A stretch of 64,000 nucleotides of DNA from the NCBI RefSeq assembly GCF_004118285.1, contig NZ_SDHY01000005.1, positions 124,001-188,000 on the forward strand. The letters run 5' to 3'. The translations under genes were made by a program, and so were the position numbers. Origin of the DNA: Aquirufa rosea. Lineage in GTDB: Bacteria; Bacteroidota; Bacteroidia; Cytophagales; Spirosomataceae. Of the stretch, positions 1 to 9,049 are shown one piece after another. The notes under the pieces are model-generated. The model was not told the DNA's origin. It made no database searches and worked only from the letters and a program-made list of their open reading frames with translations. The stretch's first letter is position 1; each line of letters opens with the position of its first letter.

Positions 1-311
1 GGCTCAGAGTCATGAAAACTTGCCCGAATAAAGAGTAAGTTAGAAATTCGAATAGGATCGTAATTGCTTTCCCAGACATGATTCCAGTTTTGCTTTTCAA
101 TTCGGTTCATTTCAACTTCAATCTTACCAATAGCCTGGTAGCGATCAATCACTTCTTGAAAGTCATCTGAATGGAAAAGTGCTTCAGGACAATAGGCGAA
201 AAATCCTTCCTCCGTATCTTCAAAAATGTCAAAGCCTATCTCGCCTAATTCGGCCAATAAAATATCCAACAATTCAGCGGAAGCTGAAATACGAGCCTGA
301 ATGGTCGCCAT
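1..311 (-). CDS. prmA: Ribosomal protein L11 methyltransferase PrmA (partial, N-terminal part)
   Basis: Cytosolic SAM-dependent enzyme that methylates lysines of ribosomal protein L11. The ATG at 309-311 opens a reading frame that runs off the window edge, so about 103 residues of the N-terminal substrate-recognition domain are visible and the methyltransferase domain is missing. The stretch NWNHVWESNYDPI matches the conserved N-terminal PrmA signature (NWxxxWexxfxPi). It lies 10 bases after the mlaD-like gene on the same strand and is probably the last visible gene of an amidase-mlaD-prmA operon. The assignment rests on this motif only, since the catalytic domain is not in view. Confidence 0.88.
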   Translation of the reverse strand, partial: MATIQARISASAELLDILLAELGEIGFDIFEDTEEGFFAYCPEALFHSDDFQEVIDRYQAIGKIEVEMNRIEKQNWNHVWESNYDPIRISNLLFIRASFHDSE

Positions 312-321
312 AAACTATTTA

Positions 322-1269
322 TTAATTACTGGGAGGAGTATCTTTTTTGCCAAAAACAGAAATATTCACATACCGCTTCGGCTTCAAACGAAAGTCGATC
401 AACAATTTATCTAAATCCAATAAGGTTTTATTTAGGCTAACATACAAGCTATCATTTTTAAGAATTTTACCTGCAGAGCCTTGACCTTTTTCCAGTCCTG
501 CCACAATCTTTTGAATAGACTCCAAAGCCAAATTAGCTTCATGAATGGTTCTTCCCAGCTGTAATGCTTGCAAAGAATCTGCCACCGTGTTGAATTTGAC
601 AAGGATAGGCTTAAACTGCTTCTCAGTCTCCACTAAACTCTGAGACAAGGTTTTCAGGTTGGCAGAAATCTGCGCAATATTATTTCGATTATCTTCCACC
701 ACCCCATTGACAGAACTATTGAGCCCCGTTACCGTCGTATTGGAATTCTTTATTAATTCATTCAAATAGCTTCCCGTATGTTCAAATTTCTTACTGATTT
801 GTCGGAAAGAAATCAAAAGGGAATCAGCATTAGAAATAACTGGGATAGCTCTTTCCTTGAGCAATGAAGTAACACCCACTTCCAAGGAACCAGGAATAAA
901 TGATTCCTCAGGCAAGGCACCCTTTCCTGCCAACTCCAATCGGATAATCTTTCCCCCTAAAAGAGCTCCATCCATTAAGATGGCTTGTGTCTTATCAGGT
1001 ACTACTAAATCTTTGGATAAGCGTAAAGTAACTAATATTTTATTCCCCTTTTCGGCTTGTAAAGTAACGGCTTTCACTTTCCCCACCTCAATACCATTAA
1101 CCATTACTTGATTAGAAACTAATAAGCCATCGACATTATCGTATTCCACATAGTAAATTCTAGACGAAGAAAACACATCATTCCCCTTCAGAAAGTTAAA
1201 GCCAAAATAAAGGATTAGGAAGGCAATTAAGGCCAAAAATCCTACTTTTAATTCATTACTTTGAAACAT
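322..1269 (-). CDS. MlaD/MCE-domain lipid-transport protein
   Basis: Predicted inner-membrane-anchored periplasmic protein of the MCE (MlaD) family, whose members bind and shuttle phospholipids between membranes. Residues about 8-25 form one hydrophobic anchor (VGFLALIAFLILYFGFNFL). It is followed by the MCE domain, about residues 38-115, with the typical 'NGIEVGKVKAV' and 'ALLGGKIIRLE' segments. The remaining 200 residues look helical and could oligomerise. Length (315 aa) is normal for single-MCE Bacteroidota proteins. No MlaE permease or MlaF ATPase is adjacent, so the partner transporter must be encoded elsewhere. It is 8 bases downstream of the amidase gene and 10 bases upstream of prmA. 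Confidence 0.88.
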   Translation of the reverse strand: MFQSNELKVGFLALIAFLILYFGFNFLKGNDVFSSSRIYYVEYDNVDGLLVSNQVMVNGIEVGKVKAVTLQAEKGNKILVTLRLSKDLVVPDKTQAILMDGALLGGKIIRLELAGKGALPEESFIPGSLEVGVTSLLKERAIPVISNADSLLISFRQISKKFEHTGSYLNELIKNSNTTVTGLNSSVNGVVEDNRNNIAQISANLKTLSQSLVETEKQFKPILVKFNTVADSLQALQLGRTIHEANLALESIQKIVAGLEKGQGSAGKILKNDSLYVSLNKTLLDLDKLLIDFRLKPKRYVNISVFGKKDTPPSN

Positions 1270-1277
1270 GCCTATCG

Positions 1278-2078
1278 CTATTTTTCTATTTCTTCCTTGT
1301 ACTTCTTAAATGCCCCAACAATGGCATCCGCTACTTCTGATTGACCTTTTTCTGAATTTAAATACCCTTCCTCCTCCGGATTTGTCAAAAAGCCAGTTTC
1401 TATTAGCACACTTGGCATGGCCGTACGCCAAATAACTAAAAAACCTGCCTGTTTTACTCCATAGCTTTTCCTATTATATACTTTGGAAAATTGCTCCTCT
1501 ACTTTAGATGCAAATTTCACAGAACTAGCCATGAATGCACTTTGGTAATTAGCCATCATAATATGCGCTAAGGGAGAATTAGGATCAAAACCATTGTAGG
1601 TCGTTTGGTAATCCTTCTCTTGTAAAATTACGGAGTTCTCTCTTTTGGCTACATTTAAATTGCCATCCGTTTTATGTAAACCCATGGTATAAGTTTCTGT
1701 ACCATAGGCTGATTTATTGGGTGCGGCATTACAATGAACCGAAATAAACAAATCCGAGCGATTGCGATTCGCGATATTAGCCCGCTCATTCAATTCAACA
1801 AAATCATCGGTATCACGAGTATAAACGACTTTCAAATCCGGAAACTCATTTTTTAGTCGTTTACCTACTTCCAAAATGATTTTTAAGGTTACCTTGCCCT
1901 CTTGGGCACCTTTAGGCCCTAAACAACCTGGGTCTTTACCCCCATGGCCAGCATCAAGACAAATCGTTTTAACCAAGTTACGCTTAGCGGAACGGGTAGG
2001 TTCAGGGAAACTTGGTATGGCTGCGATTAACAAACATGTTAAGGCAAAACCAACAAAAGCTCTAAGAACTGTAAACAT
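1278..2078 (-). CDS. N-acetylmuramoyl-L-alanine amidase (Amidase_3)
   Basis: Zinc peptidoglycan amidase that cleaves the bond between N-acetylmuramic acid and the stem peptide during cell separation or wall turnover. A signal peptide covers about residues 1-25. The catalytic domain starts with ICLDAGHGGKDPG (first zinc histidine) and continues with ELNERANIAN and FISVHCNAAPN (further ligand histidine). It ends with SVLIETGFLTNPEEEGYL, which carries the catalytic glutamate. Length (266 aa) fits an AmiC-type enzyme without LysM repeats. It is first in an operon with the MlaD-like gene and prmA, and it is divergent from the LptD-like gene across a 163-base gap. Confidence 0.93.
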   Translation of the reverse strand: MFTVLRAFVGFALTCLLIAAIPSFPEPTRSAKRNLVKTICLDAGHGGKDPGCLGPKGAQEGKVTLKIILEVGKRLKNEFPDLKVVYTRDTDDFVELNERANIANRNRSDLFISVHCNAAPNKSAYGTETYTMGLHKTDGNLNVAKRENSVILQEKDYQTTYNGFDPNSPLAHIMMANYQSAFMASSVKFASKVEEQFSKVYNRKSYGVKQAGFLVIWRTAMPSVLIETGFLTNPEEEGYLNSEKGQSEVADAIVGAFKKYKEEIEK

Positions 2079-2109
2079 TATTTTAATGAATTAGACGTAT
2101 GGTAAGGCG

Positions 2110-2139
2110 CAAAGATGTAATTTTGTATGCTTATACAAA
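2110..2139 (-). promoter_or_regulatory. Candidate promoter of the amidase operon
   Basis: On the minus strand, TTTG at 2136-2139 (-33 element) is followed after 18 bases by CATCTTTG at 2110-2117. The latter matches the Bacteroidota -7 consensus TAnnTTTG with one mismatch. It lies 32 bases upstream of the amidase start at 2078. The spacing and position fit, but the -7 element is imperfect. Confidence 0.4.
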
Positions 2140-2241
2140 GACAAATATAATTTTTAAATTTCATCCTTCGTTCATTAACATGCGAATTTATCAGCAATCC
2201 ACTGTTGATAATCCTTATTTGAACGATGAACTTGCGCAGAT

Positions 2242-4959
2242 TTGATAAAGAAATTCAGCTATTTTTTTTCTGTAGTTTTGATTCTCATGTGCCTGGTCAT
2301 ACCTAATGTCCATGCCCAAAGAATTGTCCGCGCAGACACTTTGCAAAAGAGCATACCCAAAGATACTGCAACCAAGAGTCAAGATTTACAAACCACCGTA
2401 TTTTACTCGGCCGTCGACTCAACAGTTTTGGATGCTGATGCCCAAATAGTCAATTTGTATGGAGGAGCGAAAGTGAAGTATGGCAACATCAGTTTAGAGG
2501 CAGATTATATTCGCCTCGACTGGGCAAAAAATGAAGTGTATGCCAAAGGAACCTTGGACACTACGACCAAAAAGATTATTGGATTACCCGTATTTACCCA
2601 AGGCAGTGATAAATACGACTCAGACGAAATTCGCTATAATTTTAAATCAAAAAGAGCCATCATTAAGGGAATTGTCACCCAACAAGGCGAAGGTTTCGTT
2701 CAAGGGAAAAATGTAAAGAAGGACGAGGAGGAAAATCTCTACATTAGAAATGCCATTTACACAACATGTAATTTAAGTCATCCCCATTTTAATATTCGAG
2801 CAAGTAAGATTAAAGTAGTCGGTAAAAAAGAAATCATTTCAGGCCCTTTCCACTTTGAATTGAATGACATTCCCTTACCTATAGGTTTACCCTTTGGCTT
2901 TTTCCCCTATTCTCAACCCAAGGAAGCGGGTAAATCTGGAATCCTCATTCCAACCTATGGAGAAGAACCTTCTGGAAGGGGATTTTACCTTCGCGATGGA
3001 GGATATTATTGGGCCGCCAGCGAAAATATTGGCATCCGATTTACGGGTCAAATTTACTCAAAAGGAGGCTGGGGATTAGGGGCAAATTCTCAGTATAATA
3101 AGCGATATCGATACAGTGGATCCTTCAATTTAGCTTTAAATAGGAATAACTCTGGGTCGGAATTCAATCCAAGCACCCGTACAGACTTTGCCTTGCAATG
3201 GTCTCACAGTCCCCGTAGCTTAGGAAATTCCAGTTTTTCTGCCTCCGTGAATATTGCATCAAATTCCTACAATCAATTCAATACTTTCAATACCCAACAA
3301 TACCTTTCTAATACCATTGGGTCTTCAGTACAATACACCAAATCCATTGGACAAAGTTTCCGAAGCGGTATCAGTTTACGTATTAATCAAAATACTACTA
3401 CTCGCATCTTTGATGCAGGAACAGACTTTAATGTAGGTTTAAACCAGATTCAACCTTTTAAAAGAAGAAATGCTATCGCCGATCGATTCATAGATCAATT
3501 TAGAATAGGTATGGATTTCTCAGGAACGGTGAGTCTAACCAACCAAGTTTCTGACCTTTATACTCGCTACGAATTTGATGTGTATCCTCGAGAATCCAAT
3601 AGCCAGCGTGGTATTATTCAAAAACCTTTTATTCCCAAAAATGCAGATGATTTACCTCCAGGGGTAATTCCTTTGAATGGAAGTACTTTACCTATGTTAT
3701 TGGAGAAGGCGCAGACAAAATTCAATTACAGCATTCCTTTGTCTTTACCTAATATAAAAATCAATCCATACATTAACCTGACGCCTGGTATTTCTTGGTC
3801 TGGCAATATGTATACCCGCTCCTATAAATATACCTACATGCCTAGCGACTCCACCGTCCGAATAGACACAGTTGGAGGCTTACCGAAGTTCAGCTCACAA
3901 ATATCCTTTTCTGCTAGCATGAATACGCGACTTTATGGTACTATGCGTTTCAGCAAAGGTCGCTTACAGGCGATTCGTCATATCATGGCTCCTAGCATAA
4001 GTCTTAGTTACACCCCAGATTATTCTGATCCAACCTATGGTTATTTTCAAGATGTACGCATTAACAACAGGAAATTTATTAATAACCAAGGGGTAGAACA
4101 AGTTGGAGACATTCGTAGAATCAGCACTTTTGACCCACGAACGCTAAGCTATGGAGGTGCATCAGGAAGTATCAGCTTTGGGATTCAAAATACTTTGGAG
4201 GCTAAATTGAAAACCAAATCTGATACTGCCACTAAGGAATCTGAAAAAATTAATATTCTCGACAATTTTGGTATCAATGGTAGTTATAACCTGCTAGCCA
4301 AGGAATTTAATTTGTCAAATCTTACCTTCAATGCCAACTCCCGAGTTAAACAATTTGACATTAATATCGGCGGTAATTTAGATCCATATTTATATGTGCC
4401 CGACCAATCTTTTGCGGTGGTAGGAAGAAGAACTCCGGATTTAATGATTGGCAAAGGAGAAGGTTTAGCACGATTACAATCTTTCAATTTATCCATTGGA
4501 AAAAGATTTGCGCCGGCCAAGGGAAAAGGAGATAAATTCAGCAAAAACGCCTCCGAGGCGCAGTTAAAGCAAATAAATCGCAACAGAGATGATTATGTGG
4601 ATTGGAATATACCCTGGTCATTTTCTTTCTCATACCAATTTAGTATGAGTAGGGCAGGTTTAGCTCCCGCCCAAAATATCAGTGGTATGACTTTCCAGGG
4701 TGACCTAAGCTTAAGTGAGAAATGGAAGTTTTCATTTAGCTCTGGTTATGATTTCAAATACAATGGGCTAACCTATACCAATGTCTCGGTACATCGAGAC
4801 TTGCATTGTTGGGAACTTAACTTTAACTGGACACCGATAGCCAGTCCATTCTTCGGTAGAGCAAGTAACTACTCCTTCGATTTGCGCGTTAAATCTAGCT
4901 TACTTCAAGAATTAAAAATTTCAAGAAGAAGAAGTTTTTACGATAAAGGCGGATTTTAA
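2242..4959 (+). CDS. LptD-like outer-membrane LPS-assembly protein
   Basis: Large outer-membrane protein of the LptD type, predicted to help insert lipopolysaccharide into the outer leaflet. The N-terminus MIKKFSYFFSVVLILMCLVI..VHAQ is a signal peptide. An OstA/LptA-like beta-jellyroll follows (about 55-200; AQIVNLYGGAKVKYGNISLEA), and then a long beta-barrel rich in alternating aromatic residues. The start is a TTG: an in-frame stop lies 15 bases upstream at 2227-2229, and the first internal ATG would cut the signal peptide in half. Length (905 aa) is typical of Bacteroidota 'putative LPS assembly protein LptD'. It is divergent from the amidase gene. Its stop codon shares the tetranucleotide TTAA (4956-4959) with the convergent msrA. 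Confidence 0.88.
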   Translation: MIKKFSYFFSVVLILMCLVIPNVHAQRIVRADTLQKSIPKDTATKSQDLQTTVFYSAVDSTVLDADAQIVNLYGGAKVKYGNISLEADYIRLDWAKNEVYAKGTLDTTTKKIIGLPVFTQGSDKYDSDEIRYNFKSKRAIIKGIVTQQGEGFVQGKNVKKDEEENLYIRNAIYTTCNLSHPHFNIRASKIKVVGKKEIISGPFHFELNDIPLPIGLPFGFFPYSQPKEAGKSGILIPTYGEEPSGRGFYLRDGGYYWAASENIGIRFTGQIYSKGGWGLGANSQYNKRYRYSGSFNLALNRNNSGSEFNPSTRTDFALQWSHSPRSLGNSSFSASVNIASNSYNQFNTFNTQQYLSNTIGSSVQYTKSIGQSFRSGISLRINQNTTTRIFDAGTDFNVGLNQIQPFKRRNAIADRFIDQFRIGMDFSGTVSLTNQVSDLYTRYEFDVYPRESNSQRGIIQKPFIPKNADDLPPGVIPLNGSTLPMLLEKAQTKFNYSIPLSLPNIKINPYINLTPGISWSGNMYTRSYKYTYMPSDSTVRIDTVGGLPKFSSQISFSASMNTRLYGTMRFSKGRLQAIRHIMAPSISLSYTPDYSDPTYGYFQDVRINNRKFINNQGVEQVGDIRRISTFDPRTLSYGGASGSISFGIQNTLEAKLKTKSDTATKESEKINILDNFGINGSYNLLAKEFNLSNLTFNANSRVKQFDINIGGNLDPYLYVPDQSFAVVGRRTPDLMIGKGEGLARLQSFNLSIGKRFAPAKGKGDKFSKNASEAQLKQINRNRDDYVDWNIPWSFSFSYQFSMSRAGLAPAQNISGMTFQGDLSLSEKWKFSFSSGYDFKYNGLTYTNVSVHRDLHCWELNFNWTPIASPFFGRASNYSFDLRVKSSLLQELKISRRRSFYDKGGF

Positions 4960-5615
4960 TTCAATTTATCCTTAAAGGCCTTTAAAAACTTATCCATTTT
5001 AGGCTTGATTACAATTTTACAATAAGGCTCTTCGCCATTTTGATTGTAATAATCTTGGTGATAATCCTCAGCTGGATAAAATGTACTTTCTTGAACAATC
5101 TCCGTTACAATGGGATTTGGAAAAACCTTTTTAGCATTTAAGTTTTGTTTCCATTCTTCTGCCATCCTTTTTTGCTCAGCAGAATGGTAAAAAATAGCAG
5201 AACGGTATTGAGTTCCGACATCCGCCCCTTGACGATTTAACGTAGTTGGATCATGTGTTTGCCAAAATATTTCTAATAAAGTCTCAAAAGACACGACTTT
5301 AGGGTCATAGCTCAATTGACAAACCTCTGCATGACCTGTTAATCCTGTACAAACATCTCGATAACTTGGGTTTTTCATTTTACCACCCATATAGCCAGAT
5401 ACCACTTTCTGCACTCCTTTGACGCGTTGAAAAACTGCTTCCACACACCAAAAACATCCTGCCCCAAAGGTTATTGTCTCAAGTTGGGCATTTGCAGACT
5501 CCGAATTCATCATTTTTGTATTTAATTTATCTTTTGTTGCGTTTCCACATGAAAAATGAGAAAAGCTTATTACTATTCCAAGAATTATCCATGCATTTTT
5601 CATCAATTTCTCCAT
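4956..5615 (-). CDS. msrA: Peptide-methionine (S)-S-oxide reductase MsrA, lipoprotein form
   Basis: Repairs oxidised methionine S-sulfoxide in proteins. The catalytic cysteine lies in GAGCFWCVEAVF, and family motifs GYMGG, GHAEVCQ, DVGTQYRSAIF and EDYHQDYY are all present. The N-terminus MKNAWIILGIVISFSHFSCGN is a lipoprotein signal ending in a Cys lipobox, so the enzyme probably works in the periplasm on a membrane anchor. The reading frame extends upstream to 5732, but that would run into the neighbouring divergent gene. ATG at 5615 (or 5603, which begins MKNAW) is preferred because a promoter-like TATCTTTG lies just upstream at 5664-5671. About 219 aa from 5615. Confidence 0.92.
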   Translation of the reverse strand: MEKLMKNAWIILGIVISFSHFSCGNATKDKLNTKMMNSESANAQLETITFGAGCFWCVEAVFQRVKGVQKVVSGYMGGKMKNPSYRDVCTGLTGHAEVCQLSYDPKVVSFETLLEIFWQTHDPTTLNRQGADVGTQYRSAIFYHSAEQKRMAEEWKQNLNAKKVFPNPIVTEIVQESTFYPAEDYHQDYYNQNGEEPYCKIVIKPKMDKFLKAFKDKLN

Positions 5616-5632
5616 TATTTTAATTTTTAACG

Positions 5633-5640
5633 TAGTTTTG
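5633..5640 (+). promoter_or_regulatory. -7 promoter element for the SMS/PAP2-like gene
   Basis: TAGTTTTG is an exact match to the Bacteroidota -7 consensus TAnnTTTG and lies 34 bases before the ATG at 5675. No clear -33 element was found at the expected spacing. It faces the msrA promoter, so the two transcripts would start within about 20 bases of each other. Confidence 0.45.
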
Positions 5641-5663
5641 CGGACTTTATTGATAGATAGAAC

Positions 5664-5671
5664 CAAAGATA
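5664..5671 (-). promoter_or_regulatory. -7 promoter element for msrA
   Basis: Minus-strand TATCTTTG is an exact match to TAnnTTTG, 48 bases upstream of the preferred msrA start (5615). It overlaps the region just before the divergent gene's ATG (5675). It argues that msrA starts at 5615 or 5603 rather than at 5732. Confidence 0.5.
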
Positions 5672-5674
5672 AGC

Positions 5675-6319
5675 ATGAAAAGTTATATAAAATCTGTTCA
5701 AGTAAATTGGTCAAATGCTTGGCTCGATACATCTTTTCGCTGGAAATTCTTAGGAGCCCTTATCATATTCATGATTTTCCCATGGAAAGCGGATGATTAC
5801 TTCCAATGGATCCAGCTGAGAGAGGGCATGTTAATACAGGATATTGTGCTAGCGAATATTCCCGCCCTCAATGTGTCTATTCCCATTTTTGGGATCATTT
5901 ATTTAAGTGTTATTTTTCTCCTCTTTCGGCTTTTACCTTCTCCTCTACTATTCCTTTGGTTTGCTTGGGCCTTTAATTTGGAAACTTTTATACGATTAAC
6001 CTGTATTTTCTTCATTCCTTTAAATCCTCCCGTCGGGTTGGTAGATTTACATGATCCTTTAGCAGAAATTTTCATTTATGGAGAAAATTTAGCCATTACA
6101 AAAGATTTGTTTTTCTCTGGTCACACTGCAACCATGATTTTTGTTTGTTTCTTTTTGACGAATTCTACTGAGAAAAAATGGGCTATTGTTCTTACTATAC
6201 TTCTTATGGCCTTACTTCTAATACAACATGTGCATTACACCATGGATGTCTTGGCAGCTCCTTTCTTTACGATAGGCTCTATTTATTTGATAAAAAAATG
6301 GATGGGTATTAACCTTTAG
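5675..6319 (+). CDS. Membrane protein with PAP2_C / sphingomyelin-synthase-like catalytic triad
   Basis: Polytopic membrane protein (about 5-6 hydrophobic segments, 214 aa). It carries KDLFFSGHTATM (His150) and HVHYTMDVLAA (His187, Asp191). These match the two catalytic motifs of the lipid phosphate phosphatase / sphingomyelin synthase superfamily (SGHT, then HYTxDV), so the His-His-Asp triad looks intact. The expected chemistry is transfer or removal of a phospho-headgroup on a membrane lipid. Many Bacteroidota make sphingolipids, so a ceramide-based substrate is possible, but nothing nearby confirms it. It is divergent from msrA. Its last 11 bases overlap the convergent dehydratase gene. 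Confidence 0.72.
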   Translation: MKSYIKSVQVNWSNAWLDTSFRWKFLGALIIFMIFPWKADDYFQWIQLREGMLIQDIVLANIPALNVSIPIFGIIYLSVIFLLFRLLPSPLLFLWFAWAFNLETFIRLTCIFFIPLNPPVGLVDLHDPLAEIFIYGENLAITKDLFFSGHTATMIFVCFFLTNSTEKKWAIVLTILLMALLLIQHVHYTMDVLAAPFFTIGSIYLIKKWMGINL

Positions 6320-8252
6320 AGCGAATAGAGGACTTGTCTAATTGTTCAAAAACGGAATTGTTAGATTTGTACTCTGGAATGATGTCCTTTATTTTTGTGA
6401 CCAACTCGGTGGTGGTTCCAAATTCCAAAATTTGTTCTAAATCTTGGCATTGAATATCCATATAGGAATAACTTGGGGTATTCACCTTGGCTATTAAAAT
6501 CTTAGGATGGTGAGTAGGTAAGGTATTCTCATTATTATTTAAAAGCTCCTCATAAAGCTTCTCTCCTGGACGTAGACCAGTAAACTTAATCTCAATATCT
6601 CGATCTACCCGCAGGCCGCTCAAGGTAATCATCTTTCTGGCTAAATCGATGATTTTAACTGAATCACCCATATCAAAAACAAATACCTCGCCTCCATTTC
6701 CCATGGTAGCCGCCTCCAAAACGAGTTCACAAGCCTCAGGTATGGTCATAAAGTAACGCGTAATATCTGGATGGGTGACGGTAACGGGTCCTCCACGTTC
6801 AATTTGTTTTCTGAACAAAGGAATCACCGAACCACTGGAGCCCAATACGTTTCCAAAACGAGTAGCAATAAACTTGGTCGAAACCCCTTCCAAATCATTC
6901 ATGGATTGAGTATACATTTCGGCCAATCGCTTGGTGGCCCCCATCACGTTGGTTGGGTTAACCGCTTTATCTGTAGATACCATGACAAAGCGATCTACAT
7001 TAAACTCGGCCGCCAATTCAGCTAAAACCTTAGTCCCCAATACGTTGATTCTAACTGCCTCATAGGGATTACTTTCCATCAAAGGAACATGCTTATAAGC
7101 TGCCGCATGGAATATGAAATTAGGCTTATGCGCAGAAATTATGCGCTTCATGCGTTTCTGGTCGGTAATATCTGCCACATAGACAGACATTTTGGTATTG
7201 GCAGGAATGGTTGAAGACAATTCAAATTCCAAATCAAACAAACCCGATTCAGCTTGGTCAATCAAAATAATGGAGGCGGGCAAATAAGACACCAACTGGC
7301 GAACAATTTCACTACCAATAGAGCCTGCTGCCCCAGTTACTAAAATAGTCTTACTGAATAATTGCTCGCCAACTTGTTTATTGTTCATTTGGATGACATC
7401 CCTACCCAATAAATCCTCAATTTTCACATTGTGAATTTGGTTGACAGCAAATTCTCCTCCTACCCATTTATCAACAGGAGGAAGAATTTTTACAATTACC
7501 CCCCGATCCAAAAAAACGTCACTGATTCTTTTCTTCACCTTCAAGGATATGTTATTGATGGCCATAATGACCTCCAAACCATCCGTTTTATCCACAAGCT
7601 TCTCAAGAGCTTCAGATAAGCTATAAACCCGAATTCCCTCAATGGTCTTACCTATTTTGGACTCATTATCATCAATAAATCCTAAAATGGTATAATTGAT
7701 GCTTCGGTCATTTTGGATGACATTTTTGGTAAGCATCCCCGTATAGCCCGCACCATAAATCAAAATACCAACGGATGGCTTAAACTGTCTCATAAAGGAC
7801 TCATAAAATGATTTTACCCAGAATCGTAGGGAAACCATTAAGAAAAGACAGATGAAAAAATCAATGAGTAATATAGATAGAGGTACATACAACAGCGTAT
7901 CCAGATTATAATAATACCGAACGACCAAGGATAACATGGTGGCCAAAAATGTACCTGTAAATACAGCTTTTAAGATAATAACGGCATCCTCTATACTAGT
8001 ATGTCGAATGATACCCGTGTAGGATTGGAAATAAATGAAGGATAATGCCCTAAAGGTAATGAGGAATAAAAAGTGGTATTTAAATACATGAAAATCGATG
8101 TCTGTAAACCGAAAATTCATGCGAAGAAGTGTCGCTACTGAAAAAGAAAATGCAACAATTCCTAAATCAAATGCAAAAACCAACCACCTAGAAAGGAAAG
8201 TATTGGAATATTTACTTAAGAATATAGATTGTGCCATATAACCCCTATTCAA
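6309..8252 (-). CDS. Membrane-bound UDP-sugar 4,6-dehydratase (WbpM/PglF/CapD family)
   Basis: Makes 4-keto-6-deoxy nucleotide sugars for surface glycans. Four membrane helices occupy about residues 20-150. They are followed by a first Rossmann region (GAGYTGMLTKN, about 167-177) and then the catalytic SDR domain with VTGAAGSIGSEIVRQL (about 305-320). Further motifs are FHAAAYKHVPLME, VSTDKAVNPTNVMGATKR (containing the catalytic lysine) and TRFGNVLGSSGSVIPLF. Length (647 aa) is standard for this two-part family. An alternative start is ATG at 8237 (MAQSIF). A promoter element TAACTTTG sits just upstream at 8277-8284, so it is probably transcribed alone. No other glycan genes are beside it. 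Confidence 0.92.
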   Translation of the reverse strand: MNRGYMAQSIFLSKYSNTFLSRWLVFAFDLGIVAFSFSVATLLRMNFRFTDIDFHVFKYHFLFLITFRALSFIYFQSYTGIIRHTSIEDAVIILKAVFTGTFLATMLSLVVRYYYNLDTLLYVPLSILLIDFFICLFLMVSLRFWVKSFYESFMRQFKPSVGILIYGAGYTGMLTKNVIQNDRSINYTILGFIDDNESKIGKTIEGIRVYSLSEALEKLVDKTDGLEVIMAINNISLKVKKRISDVFLDRGVIVKILPPVDKWVGGEFAVNQIHNVKIEDLLGRDVIQMNNKQVGEQLFSKTILVTGAAGSIGSEIVRQLVSYLPASIILIDQAESGLFDLEFELSSTIPANTKMSVYVADITDQKRMKRIISAHKPNFIFHAAAYKHVPLMESNPYEAVRINVLGTKVLAELAAEFNVDRFVMVSTDKAVNPTNVMGATKRLAEMYTQSMNDLEGVSTKFIATRFGNVLGSSGSVIPLFRKQIERGGPVTVTHPDITRYFMTIPEACELVLEAATMGNGGEVFVFDMGDSVKIIDLARKMITLSGLRVDRDIEIKFTGLRPGEKLYEELLNNNENTLPTHHPKILIAKVNTPSYSYMDIQCQDLEQILEFGTTTELVTKIKDIIPEYKSNNSVFEQLDKSSIRSKG

Positions 8253-8276
8253 ATCTCTCAGGTTTAGAGATACTCA

Positions 8277-8284
8277 CAAAGTTA
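8277..8284 (-). promoter_or_regulatory. -7 promoter element for the nucleotide-sugar dehydratase gene
   Basis: Minus-strand TAACTTTG is an exact TAnnTTTG match, 25 bases upstream of the start at 8252. No well-spaced -33 TTG is visible. Confidence 0.45.
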
Positions 8285-8332
8285 ACAATTATAAGTTCAA
8301 TTTATTAGTAAATTTATCTAACGGAGAGCTAA

Positions 8333-9049
8333 CTAAATCAAAGTAAAAGCTGCCAACATAGACTTGATGTCCTCATTAGAATTCCACATTAAGACATCGA
8401 TCATGGATAAACCTGGCAGAAAATTGGATAAATTACCTTGTGAGTAGGACGGCAATGATTGATTTAAAAAATTAAGCTGAACACCATGTTGGGCAAAATA
8501 CTCTTTTTGATATAGCTCTTGCCCATTTTTGGCATTGATGTAATGCTTACTTCCTAAAGACTCTGTGATGGATATCAGTCGCTCTGCCCTTTCCAGTTCT
8601 CTGGATACATTCATTTGAGAACTAAAATGAAATCTTTTTTCGAGGTTTAAATACTGCCAAGTTGCCATGACACTATCTGCCGCTAAATCCGCAATAGTTT
8701 CAGTTTTTTTTTGCAATATTGACTCAATCAATTCCATAACCGGGACATACTGAGGGGCCTTTTTATAGGCTGATTGTAGTTGTTGTAACCATTTATTTGG
8801 AAATTCCGACCCCCAGGCAATGTTGGATTCTCGAATGCTCTTGTTTTGACTTTGTTTTTCTAATGGAATCGTAAACAAAAAGCTTTTATTCTGTAATAAT
8901 ATTTGGTTACGGTTTATCCAACCCTTTTTGATAAACATCACATCATCATAAAAGACGAAGTCATCTACCGCTTGGACTAATTGAAAATAGCCCAAATAAG
9001 GAAAAAAATAGGGTTGCATGATGGCTACTGACATATTATTGAGGGCCAA
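8333..9049 (-). CDS. WbqC family protein
   Basis: Member of the WbqC-like family (238 aa), found in O-antigen and polysaccharide loci. It is thought to take part in modified-sugar synthesis, but the exact reaction is not settled. The signature is the N-terminal stretch AIMQPYFFPYLGYFQLVQAVDDFVF followed by KGWINRNQIL, then SKHYINAKNGQELY near residue 180. No signal peptide or membrane segment, so it is cytosolic. It overlaps the end of thiL by 14 bases and is cotranscribed with it. The nearby dehydratase suggests a glycan link, but the pairing with thiL is probably organisational. Confidence 0.88.
   Translation of the reverse strand: MALNNMSVAIMQPYFFPYLGYFQLVQAVDDFVFYDDVMFIKKGWINRNQILLQNKSFLFTIPLEKQSQNKSIRESNIAWGSEFPNKWLQQLQSAYKKAPQYVPVMELIESILQKKTETIADLAADSVMATWQYLNLEKRFHFSSQMNVSRELERAERLISITESLGSKHYINAKNGQELYQKEYFAQHGVQLNFLNQSLPSYSQGNLSNFLPGLSMIDVLMWNSNEDIKSMLAAFTLI

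Noticed and set aside
5616-5732. N-terminal extension of MsrA to 5732
   Set aside because: It would run across the promoter and the first codons of the divergent gene, and the extra residues precede a clear lipoprotein signal.
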